A DNA stretch of 64,000 bases from Aquimarina algiphila (GCF_007489275.1 NZ_VLNR01000028.1:1-64000); one strand, 5' to 3'. Shown: positions 18,158-26,111, counted from the first letter of the stretch. The notes: generated by a model from the sequence alone, not told the origin. Translations and numbers: made by a program.

Positions 18158-18577
18158 TTATTTACTAATTATTAATGTTCCAAGTGCTACCAGACTTATC
18201 CCTAATAGTATTTTATGTAGCTTACTTCTTTTGATCTTTTTCTCTTTTCGTTTGATAGTTTCCTCCAATAGCATAATGGTTCTATCATTATTATTTACCA
18301 CCATTGCGTAATTCTCTAATTGGTCTGACTGAAAAGAGATAATACTATCTTTCTTTTGGGTAACTAGTTCAAACCTTTTAATATTCAAGGATAAATTAGT
18401 CACCAACGAATCATTGTATTTCCCAAGTTCCAACAACTTGGCTATCTCACGTGATTGAGCAATCGTAAAGCAATAGTGTGGAAGCTTATCAATTTCCCTT
18501 ACTTTTGGTGTCAAATCTTGCGAAATACTGATAAAGCTCATCATCAGTAAAATCATCAATAGCACTAACTTTTTCAT
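18158..18577 (-). CDS. Spanin-like protein with signal peptide, coiled coil and C-terminal TM
   Basis: This 139-residue protein has a cleavable-type hydrophobic N-terminus (to about residue 20, SISQ), a coiled coil (about 50-115) and a C-terminal TM helix (about 120-137). Its first 89 bases overlap the end of the next upstream gene in another frame, as in Rz/Rz1 spanin pairs. It has no lipobox, so it is not a classical outer spanin; with two membrane-embedded ends it resembles a unimolecular spanin. A role in disrupting the outer membrane during lysis is inferred from architecture and neighbours. Confidence 0.55.
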   Translation of the reverse strand: MKKLVLLMILLMMSFISISQDLTPKVREIDKLPHYCFTIAQSREIAKLLELGKYNDSLVTNLSLNIKRFELVTQKKDSIISFQSDQLENYAMVVNNNDRTIMLLEETIKRKEKKIKRSKLHKILLGISLVALGTLIISK

Positions 18578-18842
18578 CTTTCCTTTCCTTTAATTTTTCT
18601 AATACACGGCTGTCTACATTAATCAATACCGTTAGGCTATCTGCCATCGATTCCAAAATCTCAACCTTACTATCTAATAATTCATTAGTTTGAATAAGAG
18701 TCTTATTTTCTCGCTTCAATTCTTCAATCTCAATCTTCTGTATCTGATCGATTACATCATCCTCTGCAGGAATGATAAAAAAGAGTGCAATGACTACCCC
18801 TGCAATTGCTATAAGGGGTAGTATCCATTTATACTGTTTCAT
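18489..18842 (-). CDS. Inner-membrane spanin-like protein (Rz-type)
   Basis: This 117-residue protein has one N-terminal TM helix (about 7-26) and a long periplasmic coiled coil (about 30-95; EIEELKRENKTLIQTNELLD). This is the topology of the inner spanin Rz. It follows a three-TM holin-like gene with a 4-base overlap and overlaps the next gene by 89 bases. This arrangement is typical of lysis cassettes. I saw no sequence signature that fixes the family. Confidence 0.6.
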   Translation of the reverse strand: MKQYKWILPLIAIAGVVIALFFIIPAEDDVIDQIQKIEIEELKRENKTLIQTNELLDSKVEILESMADSLTVLINVDSRVLEKLKERKDEKVSAIDDFTDDELYQYFARFDTKSKGN

Positions 18843-19183
18843 AAAAGATCATCTTTTGGAGTATCTACTTTCTTCTTTGGCATAAATCTTTCAACAACAA
18901 CCTGAAGGAGAAACTTATAAAATGCAGTTGCAAAAAGAAAAGAGATAAAAAGACATAGTACTTTTGACAGATCATATCCTCGAATAAAGAAGACAATCAC
19001 GGCATATATAAATGCTATGATTAATACCTGGTATCTGTTCCTTAGTTTAATCCCTAATCCTTTACCTATAAATTCAGGTATTTTATAATAGTTTATTACA
19101 TATGTAATAAGCATAAAAGAGAAGATATATGCCCAATCAAGGGAATTCAAAAAACTTGTAAACTGTTCCAATACGATTTCCAT
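18839..19183 (-). CDS. Holin-like membrane protein
   Basis: This 114-residue protein has three hydrophobic helices at about 17-36, 48-70 and 75-97 and a charged C-terminal tail (MPKKKVDTPKDDLL). This size and topology are those of class I holins, which permeabilise the inner membrane at the end of infection. Its place directly before the spanin-like pair supports this. It could instead be a virion membrane protein, given the many such proteins in the operon. Confidence 0.6.
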   Translation of the reverse strand: MEIVLEQFTSFLNSLDWAYIFSFMLITYVINYYKIPEFIGKGLGIKLRNRYQVLIIAFIYAVIVFFIRGYDLSKVLCLFISFLFATAFYKFLLQVVVERFMPKKKVDTPKDDLL

Positions 19184-19195
19184 AACTTTTTAGAT

Positions 19196-19432
19196 TTAAA
19201 GGGTTTGTTTAATTTTTATTACTTCTTGTTCTATAGCTGCTAATTGTGTGTTTGGAAATAGGTTTTTAACCGTATTAGCCACAACAACAATGGCTACACC
19301 AGCTAACAGCATTCCTATTATGATTTTTAACAAGGTCTGATTGGTAAGTGTAATTGTCACTTCTGTTTTCAATCCATCCTTATCTACTAATGCATCTAAC
19401 AGACCTCCTAGATTTCTTTTTTTGCGTACCAT
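19196..19432 (-). CDS. Small single-TM protein
   Basis: This 78-residue protein has a basic N-terminus (MVRKKRNLGG), an amphipathic stretch and one strong TM helix at about 34-57 (IIIGMLLAGVAIVVVANTV). A short helical tail ends IEQEVIKIKQTL. The gene is packed between the holin-like and peptidoglycan-binding genes. It fits a virion membrane or lysis accessory protein, and no family is recognised. Confidence 0.55.
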   Translation of the reverse strand: MVRKKRNLGGLLDALVDKDGLKTEVTITLTNQTLLKIIIGMLLAGVAIVVVANTVKNLFPNTQLAAIEQEVIKIKQTL

Positions 19433-19437
19433 GTATC

Positions 19438-19866
19438 TTAAGCTTTAATAAGTTCGTGAATCGGAGTTCCCATCTGATGTTTATCATAAGTAACTCTATC
19501 AATGCCATCCGTCTTGAAAATCTTCTTTACCAATTCTTCAGTTTGCTGATCAAACACTTTGGTAATAGTTCCTTTCCAACCGTGGTGTCTTAATAGCCAA
19601 ATCTGTAGCCGTTCAACCTCCTTGCCCTTACTTCCTTTAGTCAATAACCAAGGTTTCTTTGCTTCCTGTTTTGGTTTTATGTAATTTGCTTCTGACGTTA
19701 CTTTTGTAATGGGTTCAGGTTCTATGATTTCCTCTATATTTTGTCTTTTCTGTAATACAGGCGCTTCCTTTTCAGGTTTCTTTTTTTGACCTTTTATAAG
19801 GTATACCGCTAAAATGCTTACACCAATGCCAACCCCTGCTATAATCAAATCATTTGTACGTATCAT
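19438..19866 (-). CDS. Membrane-anchored peptidoglycan-binding protein 1
   Basis: This 142-residue protein has an N-terminal TM helix (about 7-24), a Pro/Glu/Lys linker, and a C-terminal PG_binding_1-type three-helix domain (about 72-140). That domain shows the family pattern of KGSKGKEVERLQIWLLRHHG and a later FDQQTEELVKKIF. It would hold a particle or enzyme against the murein. It overlaps the upstream gene's stop by 4 bases, and that gene has the same plan, suggesting a related pair. Confidence 0.7.
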   Translation of the reverse strand: MIRTNDLIIAGVGIGVSILAVYLIKGQKKKPEKEAPVLQKRQNIEEIIEPEPITKVTSEANYIKPKQEAKKPWLLTKGSKGKEVERLQIWLLRHHGWKGTITKVFDQQTEELVKKIFKTDGIDRVTYDKHQMGTPIHELIKA

Positions 19867-20387
19867 CGTTTTATTGTTTTAATTGCCGTTCTCATTCCAT
19901 CGATATCCTGCTTGCTAAATGATGTTCTTTGTAAATGCTTCTTGGCTGCTTTATTTGTTTTATTTCCAAACATTCCGTCAACGCCATCTCTGCTTCTTCC
20001 AGAACGTCCCAAATCTGCCTTATAAATTTTACTTAAATAGGATTGCAATATTTTTACGTCCCTATGACAAGTACCATATTGCAGAGGATATTTGTTACTG
20101 CTGCATCTAAACCTTGTTGGTCTTCTTGTTGTAGTGGATCTTCCTGTTGTAGTTGATCTTCTTGTTGTAGTGGATCTTCTTGTTGTATTGTTTGCAATGG
20201 TACTTGCTATTTCTCGATCAAGATCTTCCGCTTCTCTTGGTAACATCTCTAATTTGCTTTTGCGCTTCTTATAGTACCAATACCCAATCCCTCCTAAAGC
20301 TAGGGATGTAACCCCAATAATGATCCATAGGGTCTTATCACTATTTCCAGTCTTCTTTCCTGTTGGCTTTTTATTCTTAATTTTCAT
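19863..20387 (-). CDS. Membrane-anchored peptidoglycan-binding protein 2 with TTRRS repeats
   Basis: This 174-residue protein has a basic start, one TM helix (about 22-39) and a dibasic stretch. A low-complexity hinge of hexamers follows (TRRSTT, TRRSTT, TGRSTT, TRRPTR; about 70-92). The C-terminal domain (about 100-165) resembles PG_binding_1: QYGTCHRDVKILQSYL, then DGVDGMFGNKTNKAAKKH. A cysteine pair (FRCSSNKY, GTCHRD) may form a disulphide. The hinge is encoded by an 18-base tandem repeat and may vary in length. It is likely a murein-contacting membrane protein of the particle. Confidence 0.65.
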   Translation of the reverse strand: MKIKNKKPTGKKTGNSDKTLWIIIGVTSLALGGIGYWYYKKRKSKLEMLPREAEDLDREIASTIANNTTRRSTTTRRSTTTGRSTTTRRPTRFRCSSNKYPLQYGTCHRDVKILQSYLSKIYKADLGRSGRSRDGVDGMFGNKTNKAAKKHLQRTSFSKQDIDGMRTAIKTIKR

Positions 20388-20427
20388 AATACTGTCCTTT
20401 ATTGAAAAAATTGTGATGTGTCATTTC

Positions 20428-20949
20428 TTAGGCTAATCTGTAATTTGGTAGTCTTCGTACAGGATCTTTGACAAGCTTTTTCATCTCGCTATCACTTAAG
20501 AAACTTCTAAGATGCTGCCACATATCTTTTTTGCCGTGATTAAAATAGAATGCTCTTGATAGACTAGCGACCTGTGTTTTATCTTGTAAGCTTCTAAATA
20601 CACGCTCTACTGCTTTTTCATCATCATTGAATACACCTTTGGCATTGTTCAATTCAATAGCATACTTTTTAGCAGCAGATTCAGACAATTCCTTGATACG
20701 TTTTCTTCCTAACCATTTTTTTACATCTTTGATATAATTCATATTAAAAGCTGCATTCCAATTCGGTTCTGTAACAGGTGTTGCTTTACCGCCACTTGTT
20801 ACCTTGATGGGTTTTCCTTTATTTCCCATTCCCATAAATGAAGTCTCTTTATTGGTTTTGCGTTTCTTTACAAAAAAGTAAATACCAACACCCAATCCAG
20901 CTACTCCTGCACCTCCAATTACCCACCACATTGTTTTCGTCATTTCCAT
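20428..20949 (-). CDS. TM protein with annexin-like helical domain, paralogue 1
   Basis: This 173-residue protein has a TM helix at about 8-27 followed by KKRK and a Gly/Lys linker. A helical C-terminal domain (about 85-173) has the pattern AKKYAIELNNAKG, VFRSLQDKTQVASLSRAFYF, LRSFLSDSEMKKLV, RRLPNYRLA. The next gene has the same domain behind a different TM segment, so this is a tandem duplicate. The Y-x(n)-G-x-x-L-x-x-x-L pattern recalls annexin-type repeats, but calcium-binding residues are not evident. It probably belongs to the particle membrane. Confidence 0.6.
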   Translation of the reverse strand: MEMTKTMWWVIGGAGVAGLGVGIYFFVKKRKTNKETSFMGMGNKGKPIKVTSGGKATPVTEPNWNAAFNMNYIKDVKKWLGRKRIKELSESAAKKYAIELNNAKGVFNDDEKAVERVFRSLQDKTQVASLSRAFYFNHGKKDMWQHLRSFLSDSEMKKLVKDPVRRLPNYRLA

Positions 20950-20959
20950 TGTTTTGCTT

Positions 20960-21454
20960 TTATACTGTTCTGTATTTTGGTAATCTTGAGATAATACCTA
21001 ATACTGTTTTGATTTCACTTCTATCAAAGTGATCCTTTAATTGATCTCTAAGGTTTAATTTGTGTTCTCTTTGATATGCTTTAGCGACCTGAGATACTTG
21101 CACTTTATCCTTTAGGTTCCTGAATACGGCATATATATTTTCCTCTAAGTCACCACCTCGATACCAAGGTCTAAAGCCTTTATGAATTTCATTGGCATAT
21201 CGTGTTGCCGTAGACTTCTTTAATACTATTATTTTTCCTGAACGAGAATTAAAAACCCTGTCTACGTATTTAACATCTAAAGCTGCTGAACTCTCTAGTC
21301 CTTTACTGTCTGGATTCAAACTTTTACTTAATTCACCCAATAGACTACTAGCAAGTTTATTTCGCTTTTTATTACGCAAAGTCATATAAGTAGTACCAAT
21401 CAATATCAGTCCTACTGTGCCTGCGGTGATCTGTAATCCAACTACTTTTTTCAT
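20960..21454 (-). CDS. TM protein with annexin-like helical domain, paralogue 2
   Basis: This 164-residue protein has one TM helix (about 8-25) and a C-terminal domain paralogous to its neighbour: ATRYANEIHKGF, VFRNLKDKVQVSQVAKAYQR, LKDHFDRSEIKTVLG, SRLPKYRTV. The N-terminal thirds are unrelated apart from both holding a TM helix and basic flank. The duplication implies that two copies with different roles, or a heteromer, are needed. The stop/start region overlaps the next gene by 4 bases. Confidence 0.6.
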   Translation of the reverse strand: MKKVVGLQITAGTVGLILIGTTYMTLRNKKRNKLASSLLGELSKSLNPDSKGLESSAALDVKYVDRVFNSRSGKIIVLKKSTATRYANEIHKGFRPWYRGGDLEENIYAVFRNLKDKVQVSQVAKAYQREHKLNLRDQLKDHFDRSEIKTVLGIISRLPKYRTV

Positions 21455-21909
21455 TTGTTCAAAAATTTAATCCCTCCTCCAATAGATCTACCCATCGGTG
21501 TAAGCATCGCAAGGTCAGTTGCATCCGCTTTCTTTGCAGTATTCCACAAAATCAGCCCTATAACCGCTAATAATAATGTCAAGGTTACAGGCACGGCTAT
21601 TGAAACAACTTTTGACAAATTCTTTCCTAACCCCATAAAATTGCTGCCTATTTCAGATGCATCTGCTATGGCTCTTGTTGCTGCACTTGATACGTCAATT
21701 TTATTCTTCTTTAGCCACTTGTTGAAATCTCCATTTGTGGTACAACTGGATGATCCGTTTGTCTTCCAAGTCACCAACCAAATAGTACGGGCATTTGTCG
21801 TTCCAACGGTAGCTTTTAACGAATTGAAATAACCTACCCATAGTTCACAAGGATCGTTAGATTCTGGCACTATATATGACTTGTTCTGTATGTTAATTTC
21901 AATGGGCAT
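21451..21909 (-). CDS. TM protein with cysteine-containing N-terminal domain
   Basis: This 152-residue protein has an N-terminal domain of about 75 residues with three cysteines (NDPCELWVGYF, SSSCTTNGDF) and aromatic residues. A small-residue helix and a strong TM helix (about 103-123, VTLTLLLAVIGLILW) follow, then a short tail with MLTPMGRSIGGG. It overlaps the next gene by 4 bases. It could be an ectodomain-bearing virion membrane protein. I recognise no family. Confidence 0.55.
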   Translation of the reverse strand: MPIEINIQNKSYIVPESNDPCELWVGYFNSLKATVGTTNARTIWLVTWKTNGSSSCTTNGDFNKWLKKNKIDVSSAATRAIADASEIGSNFMGLGKNLSKVVSIAVPVTLTLLLAVIGLILWNTAKKADATDLAMLTPMGRSIGGGIKFLNK

Positions 21910-21919
21910 ACTATTTTAT

Positions 21920-22108
21920 TTATCTTCTTAAAATGTGATTTGATTGTGACTTGACTTCTCGTTTGGTTAACCCTAAATCTTCTAATGTTTCTATAAGCCT
22001 TTTCTTGACTTGTGCTTCTTTTCTATCAGCTTCTTTCTTGTCATACTTTTTGTAAATATGTCTACCAATAAGAAAACCCACGCCAAGTGCTAAAATGGTG
22101 TTCTTCAT
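21920..22108 (-). CDS. Small single-TM protein with charged helix
   Basis: This 62-residue protein has an N-terminal TM helix (about 4-16, ILALGVGFLIGRHIY) followed by a highly charged helix (KKYDKKEADRKEAQVKKR). It is squeezed between two other genes with 2-11 base gaps, and its topology matches the rest of the module. The function is unknown; a minor membrane protein of the particle is the likely reading. Confidence 0.5.
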   Translation of the reverse strand: MKNTILALGVGFLIGRHIYKKYDKKEADRKEAQVKKRLIETLEDLGLTKREVKSQSNHILRR

Positions 22109-22110
22109 TG

Positions 22111-22614
22111 CTATTCCTTTTTGATTTTTTTAAAGATGTTGATTTCTGGCACACCTATTTCCTCTAACCAAATGGATACACTAAAAGCAGGATTTTCTTT
22201 GCCTTTCATAGCGGGAGCTTCGTCAAGTCCTAATACCTGAATTTTTGGAAATTTGAGAACGTAAAACTTGACAATAGCTTCCAAACTTTTTATCTGTGCC
22301 GTAGTACGGCTATCCTTTGGCTTTACCTCCTTTTCCGTTCGTCCACCTACATAGGCAATGTGCTTACAGATTCCTAATACCCCTTTCTTCCCTTCAGAAA
22401 TCCCCCATAAGTCAACAGTAGTTGGATTATCTTCTGAGACTAGAGTTTTCATTGATCCATCGGGTTGAATTAGGTAATCAATACCAGGGCGATTAAATCC
22501 ATAGCCACCTAGTTTTTTATCAGTGGTATGTAGGTCTATTATATCTTCTTTAGTAACAGGAATTCCTTCCCCTGATTCTGTACTTTGAATAATTAAATAA
22601 TCTACTTTTTTCAT
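22111..22614 (-). CDS. Amidase-2-like protein lacking zinc ligands
   Basis: This 167-residue protein follows the N-acetylmuramoyl-L-alanine amidase (PGRP/T7-lysozyme) fold pattern: DYLIIQSTE strand, a GGYGFNRPGIDYLIQPDGSM block, a HIAYVGG strand, RTTAQIKSLEAIVKFY helix, and LGLDEAPAMKGKENPAF. Each normal zinc ligand is replaced: Gln10 for the first His, Leu130 for the His in GHxE, and Asn141 for the Cys in the terminal KxCPxF motif. It should therefore bind rather than cleave peptidoglycan. It neighbours an NlpC/P60-like enzyme. No TM or signal peptide is seen. Confidence 0.7.
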   Translation of the reverse strand: MKKVDYLIIQSTESGEGIPVTKEDIIDLHTTDKKLGGYGFNRPGIDYLIQPDGSMKTLVSEDNPTTVDLWGISEGKKGVLGICKHIAYVGGRTEKEVKPKDSRTTAQIKSLEAIVKFYVLKFPKIQVLGLDEAPAMKGKENPAFSVSIWLEEIGVPEINIFKKIKKE

Positions 22615-22652
22615 CTCTTGTCATTTTAAATGTTCATTTCTATTTTGTGCTA

Positions 22653-23108
22653 CTATGCAGCATCGAATAAGGGTCTGAATGTTTTTTTGATGGATCGAAA
22701 TCCTAATAATCGATACGTGGGATAAGGCTTTATGTTTACTTGATTGTTTTGATTTCCACCTAATACGTAGATGTACTTTTTATCTTCGCTATAGCCGATA
22801 AAAAATCCTACATGACCTTTCCAACTATTTCTTTTTTCCCTCCAAAAAATAACTACATCTCCTTGTTGTGGAATCTTTACTTTTGTACCGACTTTTAACC
22901 AAGATCGAGCGTTGAGCTTACCACTAAGGGCATAGCCAGCTTTTAAAGCCACAAAATTCGCAAATGCGGAACACCAAGCTGTTTCATCTGTTGTTACCCA
23001 TCTGTGACCGATCGCTTTAAAATACGTCAGTATACGAGGGTTATGTTTCTTACCAACAACCTCTGTGACTCCGTACTCTCCTAATGCTATATCTAATACA
23101 TTGTTCAT
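22653..23108 (-). CDS. NlpC/P60-like (TIGR02594-type) cell-wall peptidase
   Basis: This 151-residue protein has an intact papain-like site: Cys46 in ETAWCSAFANFV, His99 in WKGHVGFFIGY, and a polar residue in YVLGGNQNNQV. The spacing matches the small TIGR02594-type proteins common in phages and Bacteroidetes. It would cleave murein peptide stems or crosslinks. No signal peptide is present, so release by holin or delivery with the particle is required. Confidence 0.8.
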   Translation of the reverse strand: MNNVLDIALGEYGVTEVVGKKHNPRILTYFKAIGHRWVTTDETAWCSAFANFVALKAGYALSGKLNARSWLKVGTKVKIPQQGDVVIFWREKRNSWKGHVGFFIGYSEDKKYIYVLGGNQNNQVNIKPYPTYRLLGFRSIKKTFRPLFDAA

Positions 23109-23122
23109 AGCTTTCTTTTTTT

Positions 23123-24841
23123 CTAATTAAGTATTGCATCTTCTAAAATGTTTTCTGTTTCATATTGTTTGTAATACGTTAGTATCGTGATGGTTTGCTT
23201 TCCTGCAATTTTAAATACCCATCCATTTTTGCCGTCAATGATAGCTCCGTTCATCTCAAAAACTTCTGCTACATTTCCGAAGTTTTGAGGGCTGTTATAG
23301 CTCGAAAAGGAGATAGGTTTTATATTTGTTTTTCCTGTTACAGTTTCTTCTTCAAGCTTCAATACCTTAAAGCGTTCAGTACCCGATAAAACAAATTTTA
23401 CATGCTTGACAATGGCAGGGTTAAATGTGAAGTCTTCACGCCTTGCTTTATACCCATCATTGATGAGTACTTTATTACTTTCTCGACTATAACTAATGAT
23501 ATTGATAGCCCCATTCGTGCTATCACTACTGTAAATCATATCACTATTAGGATCTATAGCCACACCTGTACCTACAGCACCTAAAAAAAGCGTATCAATT
23601 ACTACATCGGTGGTATCTACTATGGAATATGAATTATCCCCTCTGTTACCTACATATAGCAATTCATTACTAGGATTATAGAGAATACGATACGGATCAG
23701 CTCCAACTGGTATTGATGCCCTTGTAGTATTTGTATCCAGATCAATCGGGATTACTGTATTATCTCCAGATGAAACTATATACAAGCTATTGTTTACTGG
23801 ATGATATGCTATTGTAGTAAGTTCACTACCCGCAGTATCAATAGTATTTGTTACTTGATTGTTAGTATCGATGACTGATATACTGTTGTCATTTGAATTG
23901 ACTACATAGACCGATCCAGTCTTTGGCACAATGGCAATATTTCTTGGTGCTTTCCCTACACCAATAGTTTCTATTACTGTTTCTGTAGTAGTGTCAATTA
24001 CACTAATGGTATCATCAGCAATGTTAGCTATGTATACATTTGAATTAAAAGGATTGAAAGTTATACTAATGGGTCTTTTCCCCACTTGTATGGTATTTAC
24101 TATTTCCAATTGTGTATTAATCACCGTTACGGTATCACCTATAATATTCGCCACGTAGACCGTACCAAAGTTTGGGGAACTAGGTTGGCTATTCACGGTC
24201 AGGTCTACGGGCGAAACCCCAAAGGGGCTGCTAGCATTAGCAGTTATAGGAATAAGGGAAACGATAACTCCTTCAGTATTCAGTACACTAATATTATGAG
24301 ATAATTGATTTGCGATATAAGTAAATCCATTAAAAGGATTTACAATAATTCCTTGTGGGTATATTCCTGTTCCTAAATTTGAATTGACGGTAACCGTCCG
24401 AAAAATATGATCTGCTACGTCTCCTGGTAATGTTGGACTGAGTGGTGGCTTTTTGTTGCCTGCCCACAAACGAACTTCTCTTTCTACATCAGAAGTATTG
24501 GTAATAGTCAATTGTGTTGTCTCATACCTATCTTGAAGCCTTTTATAAAAGGCTTCATTACCCAATTTTGTAGCACTTCTATGTAAGCCTTTAAAGGTTC
24601 TTTTTGGTAACCTTCTTGTATAAAGGCGATTCACTTTTACAAAAGAATCGTACTGATCTGAATGTATCAATTCTGCAATCATAGCATCTTCTTTTTCTTC
24701 AGAGGACACATCATCTTTCTTCTTAGTAGTATCCGTTTTTGAGACTCCAGCTTGATCCTCATCATCATCCAATAACACCCACCAAAGTGCTGCAAGGGTA
24801 ATCCCTGTAGTTATCAATGCTATTTCGGTGTTTTTTTTCAT
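23123..24841 (-). CDS. TM-anchored YVTN beta-propeller protein
   Basis: This 572-residue protein begins with one TM helix (about 6-24) and an acidic/Lys linker. A helical section and a small beta region (about 105-150) follow. At about 150-450 it has at least six YVTN-type propeller blades of roughly 42 residues, such as VYVANIIGDTVTVINT, VYIANIADDTISVIDT and VYVVNSNDNSISVIDT. The C-terminal 110 residues are another beta-rich domain. Such propellers bind proteins or glycans. Here, anchored in a viral-type operon, it is a candidate spike or receptor-binding protein, which is unusual. It overlaps the zincin gene by 4 bases. Confidence 0.75.
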   Translation of the reverse strand: MKKNTEIALITTGITLAALWWVLLDDDEDQAGVSKTDTTKKKDDVSSEEKEDAMIAELIHSDQYDSFVKVNRLYTRRLPKRTFKGLHRSATKLGNEAFYKRLQDRYETTQLTITNTSDVEREVRLWAGNKKPPLSPTLPGDVADHIFRTVTVNSNLGTGIYPQGIIVNPFNGFTYIANQLSHNISVLNTEGVIVSLIPITANASSPFGVSPVDLTVNSQPSSPNFGTVYVANIIGDTVTVINTQLEIVNTIQVGKRPISITFNPFNSNVYIANIADDTISVIDTTTETVIETIGVGKAPRNIAIVPKTGSVYVVNSNDNSISVIDTNNQVTNTIDTAGSELTTIAYHPVNNSLYIVSSGDNTVIPIDLDTNTTRASIPVGADPYRILYNPSNELLYVGNRGDNSYSIVDTTDVVIDTLFLGAVGTGVAIDPNSDMIYSSDSTNGAINIISYSRESNKVLINDGYKARREDFTFNPAIVKHVKFVLSGTERFKVLKLEEETVTGKTNIKPISFSSYNSPQNFGNVAEVFEMNGAIIDGKNGWVFKIAGKQTITILTYYKQYETENILEDAILN

Positions 24842-25593
24842 TGTGCTAATGTGTACTTATCTATAAATTGGACAATCTCTTTTGTCCTTCTTACTTGTAT
24901 TTCACCCACTAATTCGGGATGTTGACTAAAAATTTTTGTCGCTGCATACACCGCTTCTATTTTTGGAAAGCCATAGTCTAAATAATGTCTGATTCCACAT
25001 AAATCTGCTGTCGTTTCGCTACGGGTATTTAAAAACCAATGGCAACCTTCATGTGCTAGTATAGCTACTCGCACAGGAATTGTATATGTTTTAAACAATC
25101 GTTGCGATATCTGAACTCTTGGCATCTTGCGATGTATTCTTGCAGGAGTAATCAATTCCTTACCAAAAGCATCAACGATGCTAGGTAAATATTGGAATAG
25201 AAACTCATTATTTGGACTATCATAAAATCCCGAAGGGACATACCCTGCCTTTTGAGCAAACTGGATGGCAAACTCCATAAACCGTTGTTGTTCTGGAGTA
25301 GTCCAAATCTTAGGTTCGTCCATCATGATCACTTTAAAATCAAGAATATCGATACCCTCATCATCGCCTGTCTTTTTATCATAGACCTCCATCTCCAGTT
25401 CTTCAGGTGAAACAGGTAAAGGAATTTTGATACTCCTTTTTCGTCCTCTTTCCAAGTAAGCTTTCCTACGGAAATAGTGCGTGTTTGGAGTTAAAGGATC
25501 GTATACTTTAAATCCTACGTTCATCGCCCTTTTTACATTTACCGTAATGGCAATAGTAAACCGCTTTCTAAGAGAAGGAATTGGAATGATCAT
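24838..25593 (-). CDS. Zincin metallopeptidase
   Basis: This 251-residue protein has a beta-rich N-terminal half and a helical C-terminal half with the zincin motif AHEGCHWFL (His181-Glu182, His185). A downstream acidic residue follows in TRSETTADLCG (Glu193). It has no signal peptide or TM. A peptidase inside a structural operon may mature virion proteins, act on the host envelope, or be a structural protein. HExxH plus ETTAD is convincing for zinc binding, but the substrate is unknown. It overlaps the next gene's start by 4 bases. Confidence 0.65.
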   Translation of the reverse strand: MIIPIPSLRKRFTIAITVNVKRAMNVGFKVYDPLTPNTHYFRRKAYLERGRKRSIKIPLPVSPEELEMEVYDKKTGDDEGIDILDFKVIMMDEPKIWTTPEQQRFMEFAIQFAQKAGYVPSGFYDSPNNEFLFQYLPSIVDAFGKELITPARIHRKMPRVQISQRLFKTYTIPVRVAILAHEGCHWFLNTRSETTADLCGIRHYLDYGFPKIEAVYAATKIFSQHPELVGEIQVRRTKEIVQFIDKYTLAQ

Positions 25594-25597
25594 CGTT

Positions 25598-26086
25598 TTA
25601 ACCTTGATTAATTCTTACGTATTTATTCTTTTGAGCTTGATAGGCTAATACTCCAATTCCGCCGACAACAACAACTCCTAATGCAACATATAGTATTGTC
25701 GTTGTGGTCTTATCCTTTTTAGGAGTTTCCTTAGTACTTTCATTTCCAAATCCTACTCTGAAATCCGAAGGAGTCTCATTGTTAGGCGCTCCGTATAATT
25801 CTGGAATTTGTATAGGTGCAGGCTTACTGATAATTGTATCAACCGCACCTCCTATAGCTGCTCCACCGCCTAAATCCCTATAAGCTTGTCCTAATTGTGA
25901 AAAGAAGTTTCTTCTCTTTTGCCTTCTGGCAATTCGTTTAGGATTAGATCGCCTTTTGGCTCGTCTTGCTTTTCTAGCAGCACGTCTTTTCGCTCTTTTC
26001 TCTTTGTTCCCAAAAAATAGGAACTCATCATAGGTATCATCACCTACATGATCTGCTAACAACATTTCTGTTTCTCCTGCTATCAT
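25598..26086 (-). CDS. Basic protein with C-terminal TM
   Basis: This 162-residue protein has an acidic start and then a very basic stretch (about 30-60, KRAKRRAARKARRAKRRSNP). Next come a glycine-rich helix (GGGAAIGGAVDTII), a polar linker and a TM helix at about 132-152. The layout suits a protein linking nucleic acid to a membrane. It may connect packaged DNA with an internal membrane, which is an inference from composition and operon. Confidence 0.55.
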   Translation of the reverse strand: MIAGETEMLLADHVGDDTYDEFLFFGNKEKRAKRRAARKARRAKRRSNPKRIARRQKRRNFFSQLGQAYRDLGGGAAIGGAVDTIISKPAPIQIPELYGAPNNETPSDFRVGFGNESTKETPKKDKTTTTILYVALGVVVVGGIGVLAYQAQKNKYVRINQG

Positions 26087-26111
26087 AGTTAAGTTTCTTA
26101 AAGTTTAGTAT

